A stretch of 64,000 nucleotides of DNA, taken from positions 58,776,001-58,840,000 of the forward strand of contig OZ231127.1 of NCBI GenBank assembly GCA_965153355.1. The letters run 5' to 3'. Positions 32,701-44,060 of the stretch are shown here, one piece after another. The position numbers and the translations under genes were made by a program. How positions within the stretch are numbered: position 1 is the stretch's first letter; each line of letters starts with the position of its first letter. Under the pieces are notes generated by a model. It did not search any database, was not told where the DNA came from, and worked only from the letters and a program-made list of their open reading frames with translations. The stretch comes from Flaccisagitta enflata (Eukaryota > Chaetognatha > Sagittoidea > Aphragmophora).

Positions 32701-33053
32701 GATTTTTTTATGATTTGATGTATCTTTTGGTAGCTATGAGTGTAAATGTACAGGAGAAAGAGATAAAAAAAATTGTGAGAAAGATCTGAAGACCCATCAC
32801 TCCAGAATTACATCTTGAAGCTCTACAAATCACTTCCCCAACGAATGTCGGCCCTAATTTAGTCAAAAGGGGCTCAAACTAATTATTCATAGATTTGTAA
32901 CAGATTTTTAACTGTTTTTATGCCAATTGATATGTTTTTATTACAGGGCGGAAGATTTTTTTTAGCAAGATAGTATTAGCCAGGATTCATTATTAGTGAC
33001 GAAAAAAGTCAATTATTGCTTGTACATATCTATGCATATTTATCAGGGTGGTC

Positions 33054-33067
33054 GGGAATAAGGGTCA
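33054..33067 (+). repeat. Left target-site duplication of the Tx1-like LINE
   Basis: GGGAATAAGGGTCA, exactly repeated at 37,800-37,813 right after the poly(A) tail. Confidence 0.85.
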
Positions 33068-35180
33068 CATCAACGACAACATCCACATATTGAGGGATGT
33101 TGTCGAGTACTGTGACGGTACAGGCACCGAAGGTGCTGTGCTGTTTCTTGACCAAGAGAAGTGCTTTGACCGGGTGGAACATAGGTTTATGCTCCGGGTT
33201 ATGGCTAAGATGGGATATGGGGATGATTTTGTCAAATGGGTTAGGATCTTTTATAGTGGGGTCTACAGCAGGGTCTTGGTGAATGGGGAGATGAGTGATT
33301 TGGTCCAAATTGGGAGGGGAAACCGGCAGGGGGATTCTCCGTCCAGCCACATTTATGTCATGGTGGCAGAGGTTATGGCAAGTCAGATAAGGAGGAACCC
33401 CAACATTAGAGGGATTACAGTTGCAGGGACGGAGAAAAAGGTAGGTGGGTATGCCGATGACACACAGGCTTTCGTGTCAACGGTGGGGTCAATGGGTGCC
33501 CTCTTGAGCGAGATACGTCTCTTTGAGCGTGCCTCGGGGTCCAAGTTGAACCAGCAGAAGACAGAGGGGTTATGGCTAGGCAGGTGGAGAGGCAGAGGAG
33601 ACAAACCTTATGGCTTCACCTGGAAGAGCACTCGCATTAAAGTGCTGGGGGTATGGATTGGTGATCCTACTGCCGCGGCTGCGAATTTTGAGGAGCATTA
33701 TGTCTCCATCTTGGCCAAACTAAGGGCGTGGCGGTGTCGCCCACTGTCCGAACTTGGTAGGGTCAAGGTGGCAAACATGTTCCTCTAATCGAGGCTGTGG
33801 TATAGGACGGCAATCTTTCCCCCCTTGCCTGATATTGCCGGCGCCGTAGGGTACCAGGAGGTAGAAAGACAGGTGGCGGCTTGGGTCTTTAGAGGTAGAC
33901 CGGAGGTGTCGGCAGCAAGGCTAAGGGACTCATACGGCCTAGGAGGTGCCCAACTTGCGGACGTTAGGGACAAAGTGAGGGCCCAGAGAGTGGCATGGCT
34001 GGCCAAACTCCTGACAATGCCCTGGGATTCTTTTCCCAGGTTATTGGCGGGGGAATTGATAGGCTCTCATGCCGCTGGCTACCATGGGTTAGAAGTCCTC
34101 CAGGCAGACTTGGGGCAGCTAAAGCTGCGCTCAAGAAAGGCAGGGAGTACTATGGCCCCTGGTGGCTTTTACTGGGAGGCAATAAAGGCTTGGTCCATGT
34201 TAACCATTAGGGCACAAGGTGGGTTGGGTAAGCTAGGACATGACCACATTTTTTATAACCACATGATAACCGATGAGGCAGGGCTCCCTTTAACACCCAA
34301 ACCCTGGATGTCCCGCAAGGGCATCCATAGAGTGGGAACAGCGCAAAGTCTTTCAGGCTTGGGACTCAAAAGGGATCAATGGTTTGAACTTGTGTATCTC
34401 AGACAAAGAATTCCCCCTGTCCCTCTGAGTGACCAACCCCACTACATTCTGTCTGGTCCAGCTGGTGATAAAGATGTGAGGTTGGCCTCTTTCAAAGAGC
34501 TCTACCTCAGCTTTAGAGCCAAGGTGGACAATCCTAGACATTTTGAAGAAAAGTGGGAACAGGCACTAGGAGTGACAGTGACGTGGACGGATATTTGGAA
34601 GAGGGTACATGAGTCAAATTGTTCTTTCAAAGTGAGATCCCAAGTCTGGAGGCAACTTAACCTGAATTTTTGGACTGCATACATGGACTATGCTTATATT
34701 GCCAGAGGGGACGGGACTTGTTCTTTGTGTGGACAATGGGCCAGGAGGAGGTGGCATGTGGTGACGGAGTGTGCGATAGTTAAGGAGTTGTGGAGAAAGC
34801 TAGGTGTAGAGATAGAGGCGCTGGGAGGAGAGAGAACGGTGGAAGTGGTAGAAATGGCCCTGGGCAGGGAGGGAAGGGATAGGGGGACTGTCTTACGTAA
34901 CAGACTGGGTTTTACCCTCCGATCAGCGGTGATGTCCCTTAGGGCTGTGAGAGCAGGAGGCTTTGGAGAAACTGTGGATCGGATCTGGTCCCACTTTCTC
35001 CATAGTCTCAAGAAGGAGTTGGTGGAAGAGTGGTACACTGCGAGACTCGAGGGAAGTGTGACATTATTCGAGTCTCGTGTCGTGGTGGCCGGCTTGTTGG
35101 GTCGGTTGGAGGGGGGCACCGTTATATGGTGTGGATTAGCAGAGGGGGTGGGATATCGGTATTGGGATCTTTTTGATTGA
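33068..35180 (+). pseudogene. Reverse transcriptase of a Tx1/L1-like LINE (5'-truncated, one stop)
   Basis: One frame, broken only by a TAA at 33,786-33,788. It resumes in the same frame and runs to 35,180. Visible order: DNIHILRDVVEYC; first catalytic Asp in FLDQEKCFDRVEH; RGNRQGDSPS (the usual CPLSP has changed to DSPSS); the active site GGYADDTQAF; SGSKLNQQKTEGLWLG; and a C-terminal CX2CX8HX4C knuckle near 34,720-34,775. The order and wording fit the Tx1/L1 group. The altered RQG block and the stop argue that the copy is inactive. The frame upstream of 33,068 is target DNA. Confidence 0.88.
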
Positions 35181-35189
35181 TCGCAATGT

Positions 35190-36300
35190 CCCCCACCGCC
35201 TTTGGTAGTCTTCCCCTTCTGGCTGTCCCTGTTGTGATATTGGGCCCTTTGGCCTTCTCCCTGGGCATTTTTGCCCCTTGTGCCTTTTGGCTTTTTGGCT
35301 CTGCCCTCCCCCTGGGCATTTTTGCCCCTTGTGCCTTTTGGCTTTTTGCCCTGCCCTTTTGTGGGTTTTTTTGTTTTGTTTTTTGTTTTTTTTTTTGTTT
35401 TTTTTTTTTTTGTTTTTTGTTTTTTTTTGTGTGCCCTTTGGGCTCTTCATGGGGCCCTTTGGCCCTCCTTGTGCGTCTTTGCCCCTTGTGGTTTTGCTTG
35501 CCCTGCCCTTCTTGGCCTTTTTTGTCGCGGTTGGGGCTTTTTGGCTCTCCTTGGGACCCTTTGGTCCTCTCCTGGGCGTCTTTGCCCCTTTGTGCCTTTT
35601 GGCTGTGTTTGCGCTGCTCCTTTTTGGTCGTTTTTGTTGTGTTGGGGCCCTTTGGGCTCTCCCTGGGGCCATTTGGGCCTCTTCTGGGCGTTTTTGCGTT
35701 TTGTGCCTTTCGGCTCTGTTTGCCCTGCCCTCTTGGGTCCTTTTGTTTTTTTGTTTTTTTTTTTTTTTTTTTTTTTTGTTTTTGTTTTTTTTTTTTTGTT
35801 TTTTTTTTTTTTTGTTTTTTTTTTTTTGCCATTGAGTCCTCGTTTTGGGCTCCTTGGCTCTGTGCTCTCTCTTGTGTGCCGTTTGGCTCTGCCTCTTTTT
35901 TGGCTTTCTGCCCTTCCTGATTGTGGCCATCTGGCCGCCTGTTTTCTGTGCTTGTAATATGGGGGCCCGCCTTTGGGCCTTCTGTGGCTTTGCTCTCTCT
36001 TTTTCTCTTTTGCCTCAGTCCGTCCCTGTGCCTGCCCTTGCTTGTCTGTGGGGGGGCCTTTGCTTGTGCAGGGTCCCTTGCTGGTGTGGCCGTGTGCTTG
36101 GAATGGGGGCTTTATTGCCTCCTGGTGTGCTGGTTTGCTTTGTGCCCCTCCTGGGGTTTTTTATTATGGCGGGGCCCCTGCAATGCGCGGGGCCCCTGGT
36201 GTCTTGGACTGGGTCACAGGGTGGCCCTGCTGGTTTTGTGGCTTTGGGGGCCGTTCTGCCCCCTTGTGGTTGGGCTTTTTGGTGCTTGGCTGTTGGGGGT
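35190..36300 (+). repeat. LINE 3' UTR: tandem 'gggcgtctttgcccctt' repeats and T-rich tracts
   Basis: Degenerate ~80-120-bp units (ctgggcatttttgccccttg, tgccttttggct) alternate with long (GTTTTTT) tracts. They open four long frames (Lys/Gln-rich on minus, Phe/Leu/Cys-rich on plus), which I reject as genes. Confidence 0.7.
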
Positions 36301-36349
36301 TGACATGACCGCCGCCGTGGCTCCTTTCTTTACGTTATTTTTTCCTATT

Positions 36350-36590
36350 AATTCTCCACCTCTGTCTACCGACAGAAATACGGGGATGCATGTGATCTCA
36401 CTACCTGTTGTTGCTATCCAGCATTTTTTAAAATCTCCACCTCTGTCTACCGACAGAGAAACGGGGATGCATATGATCTCGCTACCTATGGTTACTGTCC
36501 AGCATAACATTTTTACCTACTTTTTTCATCTGTCAAGTCTCAGACTCTGTCCCCCGACAGAGATAACTTCTCTCCTGTGTTGCCTATTCC
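36350..36590 (+). repeat. ~82-bp tandem hairpin repeats in the LINE 3' UTR
   Basis: Two close copies and one diverged copy of ctccacctctgtctaccgac, each with a CTGTCtaccGACAG stem, followed by ggggatgcatgtgatctc. The third (ctctgtcccccgacagag) changes the loop but keeps the stem. Confidence 0.75.
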
Positions 36591-37014
36591 AGATATCATT
36601 TTTTACTAGATTTTTGCCATCCAGTTTCAAGTGCCTATCGTTTTTGCGGTTATTTAAATGACTCACTCACTACTGACTGGACTATCTATTTATTCCTGCG
36701 TTCTTTTGTTACTTGTTTAAATGACTTACTGACAAGTGACCAACTATTTATTCTCGTTCCGTTGGTTATTTAAATGACTCACTACTAACTGACTGACTAC
36801 ACTATTTATTCCCGTACTTGTTTTTGATTCTGGTCATTTTGATGGTAGCCTCCAGCCTGCGCCTTACATTGTTACGACTTTGGTACCAACTTACGGACTC
36901 AGGACTTCTATTTATTACTGATCCATTGATTGGACCGGGACTTCTTTTGGTGGCTGAATGCGTCTCCAACACAAGAGAGAAGTGATACATTTCTCCTCGG
37001 TAGTTAATAAAAAA

Positions 37015-37016
<2 letters not shown>

Positions 37017-37094
<78 letters not shown>

Positions 37095-37162
37095 AGCACA
37101 CACACAAAAGCACACACACACACACGCACACAAACACACACACACACACAAGCAGACACACA

Positions 37163-37195
<33 letters not shown>
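37017..37195 (+). repeat. (CA)n array
   Basis: CA repeat with aaag interruptions, inside the LINE 3' UTR. Confidence 0.95.
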
Positions 37196-37197
<2 letters not shown>

Positions 37198-37799
37198 TAT
37201 CTGTAACATGGCTTTTCTTCCCGGTTGACTGCTTTTATCTCACTGAGACTCATTTGTGGAGGGTTGTTTCTAGTCCGTCGCACTCTTTCCGATCTAGTCA
37301 AATACTTACGGACGATCTCAGCCTATTTATTTCCCGTCTAGTCTACTCTCGCGAAAAGTCTCGAATTATAATCTCAAAGCGTCTCGTCTCATTTTTAAAT
37401 CTGGTGCAGTGATCTCATTCAAAATAGCCGACATTTATAAAACGACCCTTTTTTTTTGTTCTCATAACCCGGGCCATTTCTAATCTAGTCCGGTCTGATC
37501 TAAATCTCGGCCTTTCGTCTTACATACGACCGCGCAATTTGAAGTAGATTCAATCGGTTCGAACAAACAAACGGTTACGTAATCTAGGGTGGGTTCAAAC
37601 TATCCGGTTAATAATAACAATTAGAACATAGCCCCGTTTAAAATAGTATGTAGCCCCGTTCTAATTAGCATGTAGCCCAATGCAAGCCTGTAAGAAACAC
37701 AAAAGAAAAGTTTCAGGTTATACTCTAATTTATCCATATGCGCAAATAATTAACTTGTCTCATTCTTCTTCTATTTCAGAAAAAAAAAAAAAAAAAAAA

Positions 37800-37813
37800 G
37801 GGAATAAGGGTCA
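37800..37813 (+). repeat. Right target-site duplication of the Tx1-like LINE
   Basis: GGGAATAAGGGTCA directly after the A-tract, identical to 33,054-33,067. Confidence 0.85.
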
Positions 37814-38009
37814 GATTTCAAAAAATGATATACTCTAGTTTGTTGCATAAATATACCAAATTAGAAGGTTTTCCCACAAGTGGAGGCCTGAATTTGAAGA
37901 CTAAACCATGTAAGAAAAACTATAGGGTTACTATGGCAATGAAACAAGGTCATTAGACCTAAGTCGCGTGCATCGGCATTTTCAGAAAAGGTCGGACGGA
38001 TAGCTAGTC

Positions 38010-38053
<44 letters not shown>

Positions 38054-38334
38054 TAAAACTTTCAAAATGACCTTAGAAATATTTATCTCCACCTCCCAGC
38101 GTTTGGTTTTTTAATGTTAAAAAACATTAAAGACAAAACACTCTCTCCAGAGAGACGAAGTGCGATGAGATTTGGTTTCATTTAAGTTCTTCACTTATTG
38201 TGCGTAGTCGCTAGTTTCAATGCTTGGACTAAAAAATCATAAAAGAGTGAATCATCTTTTCCTCGTCTTTTTTTTTTTCTGTTTTTTTTTAACGAAAAGG
38301 GATTGCTTTTATCAATATATGCTATCCGACATGA
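37814..38334. other. AT-rich DNA with a P1-type left end and (GACA)n
   Basis: aacaaggtcattagacctaa then gtcgcgtgc at 37,943-37,972 is a P1-type left end with a GGTC/GACC stem. A (GACA)n run follows at 38,011-38,053. No right end is seen. Confidence 0.5.
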
Positions 38335-38589
38335 AACAAGGCCAACACCGCGTGCGAGACATAAAAAACTGAATTGACCTGACTCCTAATTGTATCTTTT
38401 TAATCAACATGACTGAATAGGGAGAAATATAAGAAATGAATAAAATGATTTAGTTGACTACATTGACTTAAATGAACTGATGAATAAATCAGCTTAATGA
38501 GGTATTGGAGGCCATAGAAACCCACCCACTTTTGTAATTGAGTCAAACTAATCAACTCTATCTACCCAATCAATGAAAAATGACTAAAC

Positions 38590-38975
38590 CAGACTTAAAC
38601 CAGACTTTAACCAGCAGACTTAAACCAGCAGACTCAAACCAGCAGACCTAAACCAGCAGACTTTAACCAGCAGACTCAAACCAGCAGACCTAAACCAGCA
38701 GACTTTAACCAGCAGACTTTAACCAGCAGACTTAAACCAGCAGACTTAAACCAGCAGACTTAAACCAGCAGACTTAAACCAGCAGACTTAAACCAGCAGA
38801 CTAAAACCAGCAGACTTAAACCAGCAGACTTAAACCAGCAGACTTAAACCAGCAGACTTTTACAGGCAGACTTTTACCAGCAGACTTCAAGCTTAAACTT
38901 CAAGCTTAAACCGGTAGACTTAATCAAGCTTAAACCAGTAGACTTAAACCAGCAGACTTATACAAGCAGACTTGA
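38590..38975 (+). repeat. 14-bp (aaaccagcagactt)n minisatellite
   Basis: About 25 units. The related 42,700 array uses the 11-bp form aaaccagactt, so the unit gained or lost GCA. Confidence 0.9.
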
Positions 38976-38979
38976 AATG

Positions 38980-39610
38980 ACATAAATGACCAAAACATAC
39001 CAAAAAACATGAATGACCAAAAAAACAAAAAAACAAAAAAGCAAAAAACAAAAAAACAAAAAAACAGAAAAACAAAAAACCAAAAAATAAAAAAAACCAA
39101 AAAACCAAAAAACTAAAAACAAAACCCATAAAACCAAAAACCAAAAAACGAAAAACATAAATGACAAAAACAAACAAAAAAAAACATGTTAAATGACCAA
39201 AAAACCAAAAACCAAAAACCAAAAAAAAAACAAAAAACCAAAAAACCAGAAACCAAAAAACATAAATAACCAAAAAACCAAAAAACAAAAAACTGAAAAC
39301 CAAAAACCAAAGAACCAAAAAACATAAATGACCAAAAAACCAAACACCAAAAACAAAAAAAAACAAAAAACTAGGAAACAAAAACCAAAAAACCAGAAAA
39401 CCAAAAAAACAAAAAACCTAAGAAAAACCAAAAACCAAAAACCAAACCAAAAACCAAAAAACATAAATGACCAAAACATACCAAAAAGCCATGTTTAATG
39501 ACCAAAAATGACCAAAAGACCAAAAAACTAAAAAACCAAAAATCATAAATGACCAAAACAAGCCAAAAAACCATGTTAAATGACCAAGAATGACCCGAAA
39601 TGTCCCAAAA
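38980..39610 (+). repeat. (ccaaaaa)n low-complexity block
   Basis: aaccaaaaaccaaaaaacata-type units. The Phe/Trp/Leu frames on the minus strand are artefacts. Confidence 0.85.
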
Positions 39611-39908
39611 TGACTTAAAACTACAGTGAAATCCCGCTCCAACGGACCCGTTACGAGCGGAAACCCGCCTTCAATGAATGAAAAGCTTGAGTACCAACTC
39701 ATTTCCCTTTGTTTTCTCATAAAAAGATTCCGCCTAAACCGGTTCCACCTGTACCAGAAATTTCGGCTTGAACGCAAATTTTTTGGCTGAAAATGGCCAG
39801 CTTTCCCGCCCTGAACGGAAATTTGGCCCAATCATGGTAATCCAGAATTGGCGATGGTCAACGTCGAACCGGAAATATTATCGATTAAGGAAGAAGAGAG
39901 GAAGCAGA

Positions 39909-39911
<3 letters not shown>

Positions 39912-39956
<45 letters not shown>
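39912..39956 (+). repeat. (GA)n array
   Basis: Preceded by atggtaatccagaattggcg, as near 29,704. Confidence 0.9.
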
Positions 39957-39961
<5 letters not shown>

Positions 39962-39994
39962 GCAGAGGCAATAGGAGAGAGAGAATGGAACATA

Positions 39995-40529
39995 GCAGCG
40001 ATTGCCCTGCTTTGCATGGTTATAAATCGGAATGAGAGGGCAGCGGCCTGTAGAAACTGTCCGGACTTTCGTTGTCCGTTTTGTCACCCGTCCGTCCCCC
40101 AGGCCCTCTCAGGCCTGAAATCTGCTACAGAAGAACCCCGCTCTAACGGACCCGCCACCAACGGAATTCCGCCTATAACAAATACAAATTCATGGTCCCT
40201 TCAAGTTGATTTGTTTTATTTCCTTTGTTGGCAATAACAGAAGTCCGCCTATAACAGAAGAAAACTGTTGGTCCCCTGAAATCCGTTAGAGCGGGGTTCA
40301 ACTGTATCTCAGACCTGAAATCTGCCCTCTCAGAGGGCAGATTCAAGGCCTGAGAGGGCAGACTTCAGGCCTGAGAGGGCAGATTTTAGGCCTGAGAGGG
40401 CAGATTTCAGGCCTGAGAGGGCCTGTGGGGGACGCACTAACGAACGAACCAACGAAAGAACAGACAAATGATCGAAAGTCCCCTGTGTTCCACAGGACTT
40501 CATCTCCTTTGGGGCCGCTGCCCAAAAAG
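39995..40529 (+). repeat. D core, subfamily I, with a MITE in its array
   Basis: Reduced left part gattgccctgctttgcatgg...gagggcagcggcctg. The 21-bp array is interrupted by the MITE at 40,128-40,304. The right arm gaaagtcccctgtgttccac...cctttggggccgctgcccaaaaa is intact. Confidence 0.75.
40128..40304. mobile_element. 177-bp TA-flanked MITE, pogo/Tigger-like
   Basis: CAGAAGAACCCCGCTCTAACGG and its inverse CCGTTAGAGCGGGGTTCAACTG bound the element, with TA at 40,126-40,127 and 40,305-40,306. An inner inverted pair ccgcctataacaaa / aagtccgcctataacag is present. It inserted into a D-core array unit. Confidence 0.85.
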
Positions 40530-40675
40530 AGAGAGTTCATGATTTTTGTGCAAGTGCATCAGCTTTATTCATGGTGCAAGAAATGGGGATCACTGAATTT
40601 ACAACATCAGAGGGATGATTGGACTGACTCGAAATTCGTGAAAAGCTTGACATCAAGACACATTTTTTTTTTTTT

Positions 40676-40820
40676 TTTTGGTTGAGGGCACGCAACTCTA
40701 AAGGAGGCTTTGTCCGTCGTCCATCCGTCAGTCTGTTGGTAACAATTTGGTTGTGGATGGGGGATGTACGCCTCTGTCCACCTTTCCGCAACAAAATTGT
40801 GACCCCGTGTCACTTGTTTT
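40676..40820 (-). mobile_element. P2 element, short
   Basis: Right hairpin ggttgagggcacgcaactct, aaaggaggctttgtccgtcg, then the left block gatgtacgcctctgtccacctttccgcaacaaaattgtgaccccgtgtcacttg. Confidence 0.75.
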
Positions 40821-41088
40821 ATTTCCTACTGTCGTATCGCATCTTTCTTCACTAATGGGTCTACTTGGTCAAAATAAGTTTCATATTGTTTCTTTCTCAA
40901 TCATCATTTCTTTCTTAATCATCGTTTATTCTTTGTCATTTGTTCATTTCTGTTTTGTTTTGGGCATGGTCGATGCATGAATGGCTGGTGTACTTGATTT
41001 CAGTGTCTATAAGCCAGCCTATGAATTTTTTTCCACAGTCTTTATATCTGTCCATTTAAAGGTCTGTCTGTCTGTGTCTGTATTTTTT

Positions 41089-41206
<118 letters not shown>

Positions 41207-41549
41207 GAGACAGTGCAGATTGGCTCTAACGGAAGTCCGTTTCCAACAGATAAAGGGGTCCAGTCCCTTGAAATCCGTTTGAGCGGGGTTCGACTGTACT
41301 TTAAATGCCCAAAAATGACACAAATGACTTTAATGAACAAAGTGACGTAAATGATCAAAAATGACCAAAAATGACCAAAAATGACCAAAAATGACTTAAA
41401 CCAACCAGTAATGACCAAAAACGACAAAAAATGACTCAAAATAACTCCAGACGACCCAAAATGACCAAAAACGACGCAAAAAAGCAAAGTGTTATGGACG
41501 GACGGACCGACGGACCGACGGACCGATGGACGGAGCGGGTTGTAGAGTC

Positions 41550-41649
41550 CAGCCATGCTACAGAACCCTGTCGTCATCTTTGCATCGTTTGGCGATTGTG
41601 TCAGAGAACGAGAACGAGAAGAGTTACAATAAAAAGGAAGGATGTCAAG
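41550..41649 (+). CDS. Possible exon or 5' UTR ending at a donor
   Basis: Sequence after the truncated P1 end runs open in two frames to a consensus donor (TCAAG|GTAAGT at 41,650). No recognisable peptide. It could be non-coding. Confidence 0.15.
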
Positions 41650-41717
41650 GTAAGTTATATATCAGCGTGATGGTATATTGTACGACCGAGCTTGTTTATA
41701 CTAGTGATGCAATCCAA

Positions 41718-41759
41718 TGGCGAGAGAGAGAGAGAGAAAGAGAGAAGAGGGAAGAGAGA

Positions 41760-41793
<34 letters not shown>

Positions 41794-41796
41794 CGC
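41718..41796 (+). repeat. (GA)n array
   Basis: GA repeat with GAA interruptions. Confidence 0.9.
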
Positions 41797-42620
41797 ATGA
41801 AGGAACAAACATCTTGAAAGAAAATGATCAGGCAATTTAAGCTTGTACATTGTCCGTTTGTTGATTCATATAATTTTTAGTATTTTCTTCTTCAAAATCA
41901 TCAAATTTCACAATGCACAATCTCTTTGACAGCTGTGTCACCTATGCAAGCTGCATAGATTAGAGCAATTAAAACCTATGTAAGCCTCCGCAAGCCTCCG
42001 CAAGCCTCCGCAAGCCTTCGCAGGCCTCCGCAAGCCTCCACAAGCTGAAAGTGATTAAACTCCCGACAAAAACGCTCAGGTGCGTAAAATGATCAATCAT
42101 ATATAGAAGTGGACATACATATGTTACTGGGTTGCATATTCGGGGTCCCTTGTTAAGTGCCATTTGTAGATTTGAACCCTCAGAATTTGGCTCGATATAA
42201 GCCAAGGAAGATGTTCAATTGCACATCAAATTACCTTTTCCTCATTTAAACAATATAGAATTTAAAGATTATACCAGTCGCGGTGGGAAGGGGCAGAAGT
42301 GCCTAGTTTTACGCTGCAATTCAAGTTTAACTCACGGAGCGATTGGGTGCTTCACATAGCAAAAGTTGTTGCACCCTACTCACATAATATGAAGGAGTAA
42401 AAATCTATTTTTTTTTCTCTTGTTTTTAATTTGTCTTTGAAGTTCCTTAAGTAATCTAAAAAATCAGCAAAAGCCTTAGTTTTATTTTTTTTGTAAAAAA
42501 TTTTTGAAAAAAAAATCTTCAAAGTGAAAAAAATGTATTAGGTATTTCAAAGCAAGTCTGCTCATTGATTTTTCCCACTGCATTATGCAAATAAAACTTT
42601 GCAAAGAGACTTTATAAGAA
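41797..42620. other. Unassigned; short minisatellite and a P1 left fragment
   Basis: A (caagcctccg)n run of ~7 units at 41,970-42,050 and a P1 left-end fragment (accagtcgcggtgggaaggggcag, 42,276-42,301). The rest is AT-rich with no exon signal. Confidence 0.45.
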
Positions 42621-44060
42621 AACAAGGCCAACACCTATAAGTCGCGTGCAGGACAAAAATGACTGAACTGACCTGACTCCTTATTTTATCTATTTATCGA
42701 AAATCAGACATAAACCAGACCCAAACCAGACTCAAACCAGACTCAAACCAGACTTAAACCAGACCTAAACCAGACCAAAACCAGACCTAAACCAGACCTA
42801 AACCAGACCTAAACCGGACATAAATCAGACATGAACCAGACTTAAACGCGACTTTAACCAGACTTTAACCAGACTTAAACCAGACTCAAGCTAGACTCAA
42901 ACCAGACTTAAACCTGACTCAAACCTGACTCAAACCAGACTCAAACCAGACTCAAACCAGACTCAAACCGGACTTAAACCAGACTTAAACCAGACTTAAA
43001 CCAGACTTAAACCAGACTTAAACCAGACTTAAACCAGACTTAAACCAGACTTAAACCAGACTTAAACCAGACTTAAACCAGACTTAAACCAGACCTGAAC
43101 CAGACTTAAACCAGACTTAAACCAGACTTAAACCAGACTTAAACCAGACTTAAACCAGACTTAAATCAGACCCAAACCAGCAGACTTAAACCAGCAGACT
43201 TAAACCAGCAGACTTGAAATGACATATATGACAAAAACATACCAAAAACCATGAATGACCATAACATACCAAAAAACCTAAATGACTAAAAGAAAAGAAA
43301 AAAAAAAACAAAAACCCAAAACCCAAAACCAAAAAAAAACAAACCAAAAACCAAAAAAAAACAAAAACCAAAAAACTATGTTAAATGACCAAAAATGACC
43401 TGAAATGTTCCAAAATGACTTAAAAAGACTTAAAACTATTTGAAATGCCCATAAATGACACAAATGACTTAAATGAACAAAGTGACATAAATGATCAAAA
43501 ATGACCAAGAATGACTAAAAGCAACCAAAAATGACCAAAAGCAACCGAAAATGACCAAAAACAACAAAAAAAAGACTCAAAATAACTCCAGACAACCCAA
43601 ATTGACCAAAAACAACGCAAAAAAACAAAGTGTTACCAAAAACTTCAAAAGCCAAAAAATAACTTAGTGACTTAGAATGACTTAGAATAACTTAGAATGA
43701 CTTGTAATGACTTGTAATGACTTAAAATAACTTAGAATGACTAAGAATGACTTAAAATGACTTATAATAACATAAAATGACAAAAATGACAAAAAATGAC
43801 AAAATGACTTAAGTGACTAAAATTAACTGAAAATGACTGGAAATGACTTAAAATGACTTAAAATGACTTAAAATGACATAAAATACCCTAAAAAGACTTA
43901 AACGACGAAAAAAAGCAAAGTGTTACGGACGGACGGACCGACGGACGGACGGACCGACAGAGCGGGTTATAGAGTCGCGTGCACGGACGGACGGACGGAC
44001 GGACCAACGGACCGACGGACCGACAGAGCGGGTTATAGAGTCGCGTGCACGCGACTAAAA
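42621..44060 (+). mobile_element. Long P1 element, intact reference copy (1.44 kb)
   Basis: Left end aacaaggccaacacctataa then gtcgcgtgc. A leader (actgaactgacctgactcc), an 11-bp array (aaaccagactt, 42,705-43,200), a (ccaaaa)n block, (atgaccaaaa)n and tgacttagaa units follow. The tail is aagcaaagtgttacggacgg, (GGAC)n, gagcgggttatagagtcg, and the hairpin GTCGCGTGCACGCGAC plus AAAAA. The last ~60 bp are duplicated in tandem (43,926-43,986 and 43,987-44,060); only the outer copy has a complete hairpin. No coding capacity. Confidence 0.85.

Larger units (their letters stand above)
33068..37799 (+). mobile_element. 5'-truncated Tx1/L1-like LINE insertion (4.7 kb)
   Basis: The boundaries come from a 14-bp exact target-site duplication and a terminal A-tract of 19 (37,781-37,799). 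The element begins inside the reverse-transcriptase domain, so the apurinic endonuclease and ORF1 are missing. It holds one disrupted coding frame (33,068-35,180) and a 2.6-kb 3' UTR with tandem repeats. Its composition is more GC-rich than the flanks. The intact duplication and long A-tract suggest a recent event. Confidence 0.85.

Noticed and set aside
35122-36660. Lys/Gln-rich (minus) and Phe/Leu/Cys-rich (plus) frames of up to 264 codons
   Set aside because: Low-complexity tandem repeats in the LINE 3' UTR open several frames at once; none resembles a protein family.
42700-43200. Possible CRISPR array
   Set aside because: Units are contiguous 11-bp minisatellite repeats without spacers, in animal DNA.
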